Shown: piece after piece, positions 15,120 through 22,020 of the stretch | How the letters are laid out: each line of letters starts with the position of its first letter | Numbering within the stretch: the stretch's first letter is position 1 | Origin: JANOQP01 sp044227705 | GTDB taxonomy: Bacteria > Bacteroidota > Bacteroidia > Chitinophagales > Saprospiraceae | Direction of reading: 5' to 3' | Length of the DNA stretch: 23,424 nucleotides | Assembly: GCA_044227705.1 (NCBI GenBank) | Contig: JBGAWE010000052.1 | Coordinates: forward strand, 1-23,424 | The notes under the pieces: generated by a model | The model's input: the letters and a program-made list of their open reading frames with translations, nothing else | What the model was told of the DNA's origin: nothing | Databases searched by the model: none | Made by a program: the position numbers and the translations under genes

Positions 15120-18100
15120 TCAGAAGTCAAAGATGGCACCGACGAAGATGCGCCTCGGCTGGCCGTAGTTGTCCGGGTTGAGCATCCGCCACGAGTAGGC
15201 GGCGTTGTAGGCATCGAGCGACTTGCCGGCGATTTGCACCGTGCGAATCTCTGAGCGGCCGTCGGGCGTGTCGCGGAAGCCGTCGTCGTCGGCTGCGCCG
15301 GTTGCCCCGTAGACCTTCTTGATGTTCTTCGTGTTGAGCAGGTTCGAGACGCGGAAGTAGACGTTCACGCCGAGCGGCTTCTGCTCGTTGTGCGAGAGGT
15401 TGAAGTTCTTGTCGAGCCGCAGGTCGAGCCGCATGCGCCACGGGAGGCGGGCGCCGTTGAGCGCGCCGACCGTGCCCGAGCCGTCGAAGCGCGTCGGGCG
15501 CTCCTTCGCCGTGTACGGGCGGCCGCTGACGGCCGAAACGAGCAGGTTGGCCCCGAACTCTGAGAGGATGTCGTGGCCGCCGATGCTCGGGCCGCTGTAC
15601 CGCTTGCCCTTGCCGAAGCGGTAGTCGACGATGGCCTGGATGTTGTGCCGCTCGTCGAAGCTCAAGGGGAAGAGCGTGCGCAGGTTGCCGCGCTCGCTGA
15701 TGCCCTTCTGCGTGTTGGCGTCGGAGCCGGTGCCCTCGGCGAACTGCAGGGTGTAGGCCAGCGTCAGTTGCGTGTTCTGGATGCGGCGCAGGTCGTATTG
15801 CGCGGCAAAGCCCTTCACCGTCCCGAAGTCGATGTTTCCGAAGGTCTCGTACTGGCCCTTGACCGGCACGAAGGCGTAGGTGCGGCGCTGCACCATGTTG
15901 CGCAGCTCCTTGTAGTAGGCCGACAGCTTCAGCGCAGAGTAGTTGTTGAGCTTTTGCTGGAAGCCGACCTCGTAGTCGATGGTCTGCTCCGGCTTCAGCG
16001 CGGCGTTCGACTCGTTGGGCGTAGTCAGCTTGTCGTAGAAGTAGTAGTAGTCGAGCGGCGACATGAAGTTGTCGCTCGGCGGCCGCTGCGTGAGGATGTC
16101 GTAGTGGGCGAAGAAGTTCGCGTCCTGCGAGATGGGGAAGGAGAAGGCCAGGCGCGGCATGATGTTCGTCTGCGGCGCGTAGTCCTCGAACGACTGGTTG
16201 GGGTCGTAGCCATCCTTCTTGATGTCCTGGTCGGGGAAGCGCAGGCTCGGGTTCACCACGCCGCCGCCAAAGATGACGTTGCCGTCGGAGGCTTGCGTGC
16301 CCTCCTTCGTGTACCACTGCTCTCCTTTGCGGAAGCCGGTGACGAGCTTCGCGTCGCCCTCGTCGACGTAGACCTTCCAGTCGTCGCCGATGTTCGACGG
16401 CTTGGGCTTGCCGATGAGGTTGTAGTAGTCCTTCGCTGAGTTGATTTCATAAAGGCTGTAGGGGTCCTTCATGATCTTCGTGTTCGCGTCGTAGCGGTCG
16501 ACGCGAACCCCGACGCGGAAGATGATGTCGCGGTACGAGAACTTGTCCTGGATGTAGCCCGCCTGGTAGACCGGCGTGCGGGCCGCCATCGGGAAGGTCC
16601 GGAAGCCGTCCGCGTCCTTTTTCGTGAAGAAGTCGTTGAACGACGGCTGCGTCGTCAGCTTGTTGCCGAGGTAGTCGTAGCCGTAGTAGTCGAGTGCTTC
16701 TTGGTCGGTCAGCTCCTTCGGCGAGAACATGTCGAGCCGCAGCTGGTCGGGCGAGAGGCCGTTGACGTTGAAGAACTCGGAGATCGGCGTGTTCGTCGCC
16801 TCGCGCACCTTTTTGTAGAACTTCGACTCGGGAAGGTCGGCGATGAGCTTGCCGTAGATGTCGACCGTGTCAGGGAAACGCGGGTCGAATAGATGGTCAA
16901 CCACGTTGTTGGTGTCCACCCCGAGGATGTGGACGTTGGCGAGCAGCCGCCCGAAGTCCCAAAGGCCGTAGGGGGCGAGCTTGTACTTGCGGTCGATGCG
17001 CTGCTCGTAGATGAGGCCCATCGAGATGTTGTGCACGCCCTTCGACGTCCCGCCCGGGGCGAGGTTGAAGGAGGCCGTCGCGTTCATCGTGTAGATGTCG
17101 TTCTCGTCCTTCTCGTAGTTGTTGTACACCGACCCGATGTTGGTGTGCATGTCGCTCCAGAAGTTGTTCAGGCCGGTCTCGCCGTTGAGGCCGTTGCGAC
17201 GCTTGAAGGTCGTTATGTCCTCCACATTGGCGAACTCATTGTAGTTGGCGAGCACCGGGTTCTCTGTGCCGGGCGTGTAGCCGGTGAAGGTCTCCGTCCA
17301 GTCGAGGTGCTTGCCGAAGGTGGGTGAGAAGACGACCGTGTCGATGAAGTTGACCCAAGTTTCGTCGAACTTGCCAATGTAGCCGTAGTCAAAGAAGTTC
17401 TTCCCGTGCCTCGGGTCGGCGATGTGGTCCTTCGCCTTTTCATAGCCGAAGGAAAGACTGTACTGCGCGTTGCTGATGAGCGGTGCCTTTTTGTCTTTGG
17501 AAAGCTCCGTTTGCCCGCCCAGTCGGTGGCGGAAGCGGAAGATGCCGCGCGTGCGGTTGTCGTAGCGCGTGGGGTTGTTGCGCGAGTTGACGACGAGCCA
17601 CGACGGGAACGTCGTCCGGCCGGGCGTCTGCTTGTTGCGGCTGTCGTTGTAGGTGCCGGTGAGGCTGATGTCGATGTTGTCCGTCACCCGCAGGTCGAGC
17701 TTGCCGGTCACGTCAACCTGCGTCTGCCCCTCGTCGGGGAAGTAGTTGAGCTTTTCAACGTCGGCGTCCGTCAGGTTCTCGGCCGACTTGATGGGCGTCG
17801 TGCCGAGCAGCGTGTACGGGTGGGCCTCCAGCTCCTTGAACTTCTCCTCTTTCACCCGGTAGACCGGGATGCCGGGGCGGATGTCGTCCTTGTCGTGAGT
17901 GTAGGTGCTCGAAAGGCGGAAGCCGAGCAGCGTCGCCCCTTTCACGCCGTCCACAGAGCGCCGCTTGATGAGCGGCCCCGAGATGTTTGCGTTGGCCTGC
18001 GTGTAGCCGAACGGGTCAAGGCCCTCCGAAGTCTCCACCTCGACGCCGCCCGTGAACTCCGAGGCTGGGCCTTTGGTGTAAATCGACACGACGCCGCCCG

Positions 18101-18734
18101 TCACGTCGCCAAACTCGGCCCCGAGGCCGCCCGTGGCGACGTTAAGCTGGTCGATGTCCTGCGCGGGCGGCAGGTTGTTCTTCGTCGTGCGGATGCCATC
18201 GATGTAGTAGTTCGTCGCGTTGTCGCGCGAACCGCGAATCGACACGTCGCCCCCGTCGACCGACGACACGCCCGCCGTCGTCGAGACGATGGCGTTGACG
18301 TTCTTCGTCGGCAGGTTGCGGATGGTCTCCGCCGTGAAGGCACCGCCCTGCGTGGTGTTGTCCTGCTGGATGAGCGGGACTTTGTAGGCCACGACGACCG
18401 CCTCCTTCAGCACGACGCCCTGGTCGTCAGCCTTGAATTGCTGGTCGAGGACGTTGTTGCGACCGGCCAGCACCTGCACCCCCGTAACGCGTTGCGAGGT
18501 CCAGCCGACGTAGACAAACTCCACGTCGTAGGTCCCCGGGTCGACGGAGATGAAATAGTTGCCGTCGAAGTCCGTCTGTGCCCCGGCCTTGACGTTGTCC
18601 CCCTTCATCACCTTAACGGTGACGCCGAAGGCTGGCCCCGCAGGCTCGGTGACCTTTCCTTTCAGAGCGGTCTGCCCGATGGCCCACGTCCCGACCACGA
18701 GCAGGGCAAGGGTGAGTAAAAATGAACGTACCAT
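15120..18734 (-). CDS. TonB-dependent receptor with carboxypeptidase-regulatory-like N-domain
   Basis: A 1204-residue outer-membrane receptor for energised uptake of an unknown ligand. Signal peptide 1-20 (MVRSFLLTLALLVVGTWAIG); CarboxypepD_reg-like domain ~22-105 (LKGKVTEPAGPAFGVTVKV, DFDGNYFISVDPGTYDVEF); a TonB-box-like EAVVVAY at 111-117; plug ~124-235 with VSIRGSRDNATNYYIDGIR and GGLGAEFGDVTGGVVSI; then a large beta-barrel ending in FVGAIFDF with the C-terminal Phe expected for BAM insertion. No SusD-type lipoprotein gene is adjacent, so it is not a standard SusCD pair; its partners appear to be the 1374-residue T9SS protein and the PorV/PorQ-like barrel downstream. It is the first gene of the cassette, with a 256-base upstream gap. 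Confidence 0.94.
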   Translation of the reverse strand: MVRSFLLTLALLVVGTWAIGQTALKGKVTEPAGPAFGVTVKVMKGDNVKAGAQTDFDGNYFISVDPGTYDVEFVYVGWTSQRVTGVQVLAGRNNVLDQQFKADDQGVVLKEAVVVAYKVPLIQQDNTTQGGAFTAETIRNLPTKNVNAIVSTTAGVSSVDGGDVSIRGSRDNATNYYIDGIRTTKNNLPPAQDIDQLNVATGGLGAEFGDVTGGVVSIYTKGPASEFTGGVEVETSEGLDPFGYTQANANISGPLIKRRSVDGVKGATLLGFRLSSTYTHDKDDIRPGIPVYRVKEEKFKELEAHPYTLLGTTPIKSAENLTDADVEKLNYFPDEGQTQVDVTGKLDLRVTDNIDISLTGTYNDSRNKQTPGRTTFPSWLVVNSRNNPTRYDNRTRGIFRFRHRLGGQTELSKDKKAPLISNAQYSLSFGYEKAKDHIADPRHGKNFFDYGYIGKFDETWVNFIDTVVFSPTFGKHLDWTETFTGYTPGTENPVLANYNEFANVEDITTFKRRNGLNGETGLNNFWSDMHTNIGSVYNNYEKDENDIYTMNATASFNLAPGGTSKGVHNISMGLIYEQRIDRKYKLAPYGLWDFGRLLANVHILGVDTNNVVDHLFDPRFPDTVDIYGKLIADLPESKFYKKVREATNTPISEFFNVNGLSPDQLRLDMFSPKELTDQEALDYYGYDYLGNKLTTQPSFNDFFTKKDADGFRTFPMAARTPVYQAGYIQDKFSYRDIIFRVGVRVDRYDANTKIMKDPYSLYEINSAKDYYNLIGKPKPSNIGDDWKVYVDEGDAKLVTGFRKGEQWYTKEGTQASDGNVIFGGGVVNPSLRFPDQDIKKDGYDPNQSFEDYAPQTNIMPRLAFSFPISQDANFFAHYDILTQRPPSDNFMSPLDYYYFYDKLTTPNESNAALKPEQTIDYEVGFQQKLNNYSALKLSAYYKELRNMVQRRTYAFVPVKGQYETFGNIDFGTVKGFAAQYDLRRIQNTQLTLAYTLQFAEGTGSDANTQKGISERGNLRTLFPLSFDERHNIQAIVDYRFGKGKRYSGPSIGGHDILSEFGANLLVSAVSGRPYTAKERPTRFDGSGTVGALNGARLPWRMRLDLRLDKNFNLSHNEQKPLGVNVYFRVSNLLNTKNIKKVYGATGAADDDGFRDTPDGRSEIRTVQIAGKSLDAYNAAYSWRMLNPDNYGQPRRIFVGAIFDF

Positions 18735-18990
18735 AGACTTGAGTTTTTTATAGAAACCTGATTAGAGTGATTCGAGAAGAAAGGGATTAGGGGTTTGGGA
18801 TTTGGTATTCGGTCGGGAGCACGGCCAACTTGCGGTTGGCCCCTTTAAAAGGTGCAATTTTAGACAACTCCCCCAGCTTGTTCCCGGCGCGGATTTTTTT
18901 GGTGTCGGTGTTTTGACAAAAAGCCGCCGCGAGGTTTTGACCGGACAACCGCCGGGGGAAATCCCCCATTCGCCGACGGTCAATTTTGGG
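18735..18990. other. 256-base intergenic region upstream of the TonB receptor cassette
   Basis: It lies between the receptor start and the end of the dehydrogenase gene. It holds a one-armed GGGATT-type segment (18784-18806) like the left arms of repeats B and C, a perfect hairpin at 18824-18842 (see next entry), and an odd palindrome CCTTTAAAAGG (18842-18852). On the minus strand TAAAATTGC (18863-18855) is one base from the -7 consensus, which would give a leader of over 100 bases; I could not find a matching -33 element. Short ORFs here have no protein-like features. Confidence 0.5.
18824..18842. repeat. Perfect 7-bp hairpin in the receptor leader region
   Basis: GGCCAAC, a 5-base loop TTGCG, and GTTGGCC form a perfect stem. 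No T-run follows on either strand, so it is not a standard terminator. Its place, about 90 bases before the receptor gene, would put it in the 5' leader if transcription starts near 18850. Confidence 0.45.
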
Positions 18991-19968
18991 TCAGTTCGGG
19001 CCATCGCCGCCGCCGAAGAGTTTTTCTAGCAGCACCTCCGCCATCCGCCGCTTCGACTCGTGCGTCCAACCGGCGACGTGGGGCGAGAGGACGGTGTTCT
19101 CCATCTCGTAAAGCCGCTCGTACATCGCCGCCTCTTCTTTTGAAAAACTGCCCGGCCGCTCGTTTTCAAAAACGTCCAGACAAGCCCCGCCGCAATGCCC
19201 CGAATGGAGGCTCTCTATCAAATCCGCCGTCCGCACGCAGGCCCCACGACTCGTATTTAATAAGACGAAGCCCGGCCTGCATTTTTCAAAAAACCAGCGG
19301 TCGGCAATCCCTCGCGTCTCCTCGGTCAGCGGCAGGTGGAGTGAGACGATGTGCGATTTTTCAAAAATGTCTTCCATCAAAGCCTCCCTGACGTGCGGCT
19401 GGCCGGCCGCGAAGCCCCGCTCGAGGTATTTGTCGAAAGCCAAAACCTCGACCTCCAGCCCGGCCAGTTTTTGAGCAAACCAGCTCCCCGTGTGCCCGAA
19501 GCCGACGATGCCGACGGTCTTGCCCATCAGCTCCCAGCCCCGGTTCTTTTCGCGCAGCCAGGTTTTTTGCCGCACCTCGCGGTCGCCCCGGCAGAGGTTG
19601 TTGGCCAGCGCGAGGAGCATCCCGAGGGCGTGCTCGGCGACGGCGTTGCGGTTGCCCTCCGGCGAGGTGACGGCGCGAATTCCTCGCGCCTCGGCGGCGG
19701 CGAAGTCGATCACCTCGCGCCCGCTCCCGAGTCGGCCGACGAACCGGAGCCGTTCGGCCTTTTTCAGGAACGCCTCGTCAACCCTGATTTTCGAGTTGAT
19801 GACGAGGCCCGCGTAACCGGCGATGCGGAGGGCGGTCTCCTCGGCCGAGATGTTCGGCTCGAAGTCGACGGCGAGGCCGCGCTTTTCAAAACCTTCAATG
19901 AGCATCGGGTGGCAGTCGTCGGTGACGAGCACGCGCGGCTGCTGGGGTTGGTCAAAAGTGCCAGGCAT
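18991..19968 (-). CDS. D-isomer-specific 2-hydroxyacid dehydrogenase (phosphoglycerate dehydrogenase-like)
   Basis: A 325-residue NAD-dependent cytoplasmic dehydrogenase. The Rossmann motif GIVGFGHTG (153-161, Gly156-x-Gly158-x-x-Gly161) is followed by an acidic residue (Asp179) for NAD. The catalytic set is Arg241 (NTSRGACV), Glu270 (DVFENERP) and His297 (SPHVAGW). GSGREVIDFAAAEARGI (81-97) and NAVAEHALGMLLALA are typical of phosphoglycerate dehydrogenases, but the C-terminal ACT domain of long SerA is missing, as in the short form common in Bacteroidota. The role in serine synthesis is likely but not proven; other D-2-hydroxyacids are possible. The open frame runs back to 20568, overlapping the divergent lipoprotein gene; ATG 19968 fits the fold. 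A promoter candidate lies at 20078-20086. Confidence 0.92.
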   Translation of the reverse strand: MPGTFDQPQQPRVLVTDDCHPMLIEGFEKRGLAVDFEPNISAEETALRIAGYAGLVINSKIRVDEAFLKKAERLRFVGRLGSGREVIDFAAAEARGIRAVTSPEGNRNAVAEHALGMLLALANNLCRGDREVRQKTWLREKNRGWELMGKTVGIVGFGHTGSWFAQKLAGLEVEVLAFDKYLERGFAAGQPHVREALMEDIFEKSHIVSLHLPLTEETRGIADRWFFEKCRPGFVLLNTSRGACVRTADLIESLHSGHCGGACLDVFENERPGSFSKEEAAMYERLYEMENTVLSPHVAGWTHESKRRMAEVLLEKLFGGGDGPN

Positions 19969-20067
19969 ATTAATAAAGGAATCGGCAGGATGAGCGGGCG
20001 AGGCTTTTGGCTGACTGAACGCCTCCTCTGGACGAGCGGGGAAATTCGGCTGGCCGACGGGCACGGC

Positions 20068-20076
20068 TACCTTTGC
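20068..20076 (+). promoter_or_regulatory. -7 element for the lipoprotein gene
   Basis: TACCTTTGC is a full match to TAnnTTTGC, 24 bases before the ATG at 20101, with a predicted start near 20082. The -33 region holds only TTC (20045-20047, 20-base spacer), so the promoter may be moderate or need help. Confidence 0.6.
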
Positions 20077-20077
20077 C

Positions 20078-20086
20078 GCAAAACTA
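20078..20086 (-). promoter_or_regulatory. -7 element for the dehydrogenase gene, facing the plus-strand one
   Basis: Minus-strand TAGTTTTGC is a full match to TAnnTTTGC. It is separated by one base from the plus-strand element, so the two form TAccTTTGC-c-GCAAAacTA. The predicted start near 20072 gives a leader of about 104 bases to the ATG at 19968. Confidence 0.5.
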
Positions 20087-20100
20087 ATTCGACCGTCCAC

Positions 20101-20757
20101 ATGAGAATTGCCCTTTTTTCCGCAGGCCTCGCGCTGCTCTCCCTCGCTTGCAAAGACCCGAAAAAGGCCCGGCTGGCCGAGAACGACTTCTACGTCCGAT
20201 TCATCCAGGACGACAACACCGTCAAGGCCACGGCCAGCTTCCGGGCGGGCGAGGCGGGCGCGAAACTGGCCCCCCGCACGATGGCCAGCGTCACCTTTCA
20301 GGACGAGGACATGGGCGAGCGGCAGTCGGGCGACCTGTTGCGATACGTCCACGATGGCCATTCGAACGGCTTTCAGCGCGAGTACAAGTTCAGTTGGAAA
20401 AACGACGCTGGGACGGAGTTCAGCCACAAGCTGCGCCTCTCGCCCATCCTCCGCCCGAGCCTCCCCGCGCCGTGGCCGAGCAGCGGCAACGCCGTCGTGA
20501 AATGGGAGGGCGCACCACTCGAGGCGGGCGAGTCGCTCACCGTCCTCTGTGAGAGCGCGACGGGCCATACCTATTCACAGGAGTTCGCCGGGCCGACCGA
20601 CCTGCCCGCCGTGCCGCTCAACGCCGCCAAGATTGGAGCCGGGAAATGGAAGGCGACCCTCGTCAAGACCCGCATCGAGGAGAAAAAAGAAGGGCCACTG
20701 ACCACGAAGTCGGTCTTCGAGTTCTACGCCGAGCCGGTCGCGTTTGAGGTAAAGTAG
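20101..20757 (+). CDS. Putative lipoprotein, function unknown
   Basis: A 218-residue protein with a clear lipobox: MRIALFSAGLALLSLAC, Cys17, so it is probably membrane-anchored. The mature part reads as strands (KATASFRAGEAGAKL, MASVTFQDEDMG, NAVVKWEGAPLEAGESLTVLCES), perhaps Ig-like or another beta-sandwich. I recognise no family. ATG 20101 is chosen because it starts the lipobox signal and follows the -7 element by 24 bases; the frame is open much further upstream but only as a shadow of the dehydrogenase gene. The gene ends 10 bases from the convergent Coq4-like gene. Confidence 0.8.
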   Translation: MRIALFSAGLALLSLACKDPKKARLAENDFYVRFIQDDNTVKATASFRAGEAGAKLAPRTMASVTFQDEDMGERQSGDLLRYVHDGHSNGFQREYKFSWKNDAGTEFSHKLRLSPILRPSLPAPWPSSGNAVVKWEGAPLEAGESLTVLCESATGHTYSQEFAGPTDLPAVPLNAAKIGAGKWKATLVKTRIEEKKEGPLTTKSVFEFYAEPVAFEVK

Positions 20758-20767
20758 CAGAGCTGAT

Positions 20768-21220
20768 TCAAGCCTCCGGCAATCCTATTTTTTCACGCAA
20801 CTCGCTGATTTTCAATTCCAAAAGAGGCTCGTACTCGAAGCCGTGATAGAGGTTGGTGCGTGTCCGCCATCCTCTTTTCCACGCCCGCCAGACAGCCCGG
20901 GGCCACAGCACGAGGCCGACGGCCACCGCCCCTCCGTTCAAAAACCACGCGACGAAATACGGGCCGCAGCTCGTCGCGATTTCCCATGCGCCGATTTCGG
21001 CCTCGCCTCGCCAGTTGGCCGGGTAGCCCGTCAGAACGTGGTGGATGTCGTGGAAGCGGGCGACGCGAACGCGGCTCGGAAGATTCGGCAGCTTGACCTT
21101 CATCGGGCCGACCGGAACCGAGAAATGAGGAGCCGAGTAGGCGTCGGCCGGGATTCCGAAGCGGTCGAGGAACTGCCCGACCGCGGTGCCTACGGGCAGG
21201 CTGTCGTCGTATTTTTCCAT
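20768..21220 (-). CDS. Coq4-like protein with HDxxHx11E motif
   Basis: A 150-residue protein resembling Coq4, a factor of ubiquinone synthesis in eukaryotes and some bacteria. The Coq4 metal-site pattern HDxxHx11E is complete: His57-Asp58-x-x-His61, then Glu73, in FHDIHHVLTGYPANWRGEAE. A following segment, GPYFVAWFLNGGAVAVGLVLWP (86-107), is hydrophobic and could be a membrane-contact helix, and the C-terminus HGFEYEPLLELKISELREKIGL keeps the Coq4-type ending. It is shorter than eukaryotic Coq4 but of the size of bacterial relatives. Bacteroidota normally use menaquinone, so the real role is open: another lipid-modification step is possible. It is divergent from the second ArsR-type regulator with a 196-base gap. 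Confidence 0.75.
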   Translation of the reverse strand: MEKYDDSLPVGTAVGQFLDRFGIPADAYSAPHFSVPVGPMKVKLPNLPSRVRVARFHDIHHVLTGYPANWRGEAEIGAWEIATSCGPYFVAWFLNGGAVAVGLVLWPRAVWRAWKRGWRTRTNLYHGFEYEPLLELKISELREKIGLPEA

Positions 21221-21354
21221 GTGTAAGGCGGTTCAAGGCCCACGGTTGGAACAATGCGGCGACGGGAGGGTTTCACCAAAGCCCCGCAACTTGGCCGTCG
21301 GAGCCGTCTTTTTTGATGGTTTTCGCATCGACGCGGCGAAGCGGCCCTGGGGGA

Positions 21355-21386
21355 GCGGCAATGCCGCAAACAAGTGCTTTTTTTGC
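21355..21386. promoter_or_regulatory. Possible operator region of the second ArsR-type gene
   Basis: GCGGCA-A-TGCCGC (21355-21367) is a perfect inverted repeat around one central base. It runs into an imperfect one, GCAAACAAG-TG-CTTTTTTTGC (21366-21386). Both lie 30-60 bases before the ATG at 21417. Self-binding is inferred only from position and symmetry. Confidence 0.35.
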
Positions 21387-21416
21387 CCCTGAAATTCACG
21401 AAACCGGTCCTCAACA

Positions 21417-21725
21417 ATGCCCAGCCCGGCCACAACCGACTCCCCGCACTCGTTCCAGTTTCTGGAGACGGCCACCGAGGTGCTGCGGGCCATCGCGCAC
21501 CCGCACCGGTTGCTCATCGTCGAGATGCTCTTTCAGCAAAAGGAGATGAACGTCACCGCCATTTTCGAGCGGCTGGGCATCGAGCAGGCGGTCGCCTCGC
21601 ACCATTTGCGCATCCTAAAGGACAGGGGCGTCGTCCAGTCGCGCCGCGACGGAAAGAACACCTTTTACTCGCTGTCCGACGAGGATTATTACCTCGTTTT
21701 CGACGTGATGAGTCGCGTGATTTGA
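21417..21725 (+). CDS. ArsR/SmtB-family winged-helix regulator
   Basis: A 102-residue DNA-binding protein. AIAHPHRLLIVEMLFQ (25-40) begins the winged helix, EQAVASHHLRILKDRGVV (56-73) carries the recognition helix (SHHLRIL), and RRDGKNTFYSL (76-86) is the wing. No Cys is present, so classical thiolate metal sites (CxCxxC alpha-3 type) are absent; His residues at 28 and 62-63 belong to the fold. It is not a close match of the regulator at 4321, which is of the SRPBCC-linked type. It stands alone on the plus strand, divergent from the Coq4-like gene and followed by a terminator-like hairpin at 21792-21813. Confidence 0.9.
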   Translation: MPSPATTDSPHSFQFLETATEVLRAIAHPHRLLIVEMLFQQKEMNVTAIFERLGIEQAVASHHLRILKDRGVVQSRRDGKNTFYSLSDEDYYLVFDVMSRVI

Positions 21726-21732
21726 TTTTTTG

Positions 21733-21817
21733 ACGGAAAACTCCGCCTCTTTCCAAACCATGTTCTGGGATTCTCACCTGAACGGGCCCCGCCCGACGGC
21801 GGTCGGGGGTTTTCCGT
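21733..21817 (+). terminator. Terminator-like structured RNA element after the second regulator
   Basis: The stem CCCGAC (21792-21797), loop GGCG and GTCGGG (21802-21807), then GG and TTTT (21810-21813) make a plausible terminator 65 bases after the ArsR stop. In addition ACGGAAAAC (21733-21741) is an exact reverse complement of GTTTTCCGT (21809-21817), so the T-run can pair with an upstream strand instead. The two pairings compete for G809-T813, as in an attenuator. This is based on sequence complementarity only. Confidence 0.45.
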
Positions 21818-22020
21818 GCTTTGCCCCGAATTCTGCCAAATGTTGTTCGGAATCAGAGCATGATTTTGCCGTCTTCCCAAATTTGTGAAAAGATTATTGG
21901 AAAATCACGTGCCTGGAGAAAAAAATTTTGATTTGACTAACAACGAATATAGATGTATATATATGTTCGCTCCTGCTTTTCCGCTCTACCGTTTCCATCC
22001 ACCAACTTCATTCAGGACAA
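21818..22020 (+). other. AT-rich leader region upstream of the porin-like gene
   Basis: The region 21880-21970 is far richer in A/T than the rest of the window and holds A- and T-tracts (AAAAAAATTTT at 21920-21929). It carries the best candidate promoter for the porin gene (next entry). Small ORFs across it have no support. No tRNA or other known RNA was recognised. Confidence 0.5.
21933..21961 (+). promoter_or_regulatory. Candidate promoter of the porin-like gene
   Basis: TTGACT (21933-21938), 17 bases, TATATA (21956-21961) reads like a classical sigma-70 promoter. The Bacteroidota -7 pattern also nearly fits at TATGTTCG (21962-21969), but its distance to TTG is 26 bases, too long. The start would fall near 21968-21976, leaving a leader of about 45-50 bases to ATG 22021. 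Confidence 0.45.

Noticed and set aside
15573..18719. Long plus-strand frames (15573-16439, 17406-18719) opposite the TonB receptor
   Set aside because: Low-complexity V/R/L/E composition typical of antisense shadows; the receptor frame has all family motifs.
15120..18734. SusC identity for the receptor
   Set aside because: No SusD-type gene is adjacent and the neighbours are a T9SS protein and a PorV/PorQ-like barrel, so a general TonB-dependent receptor call is safer.
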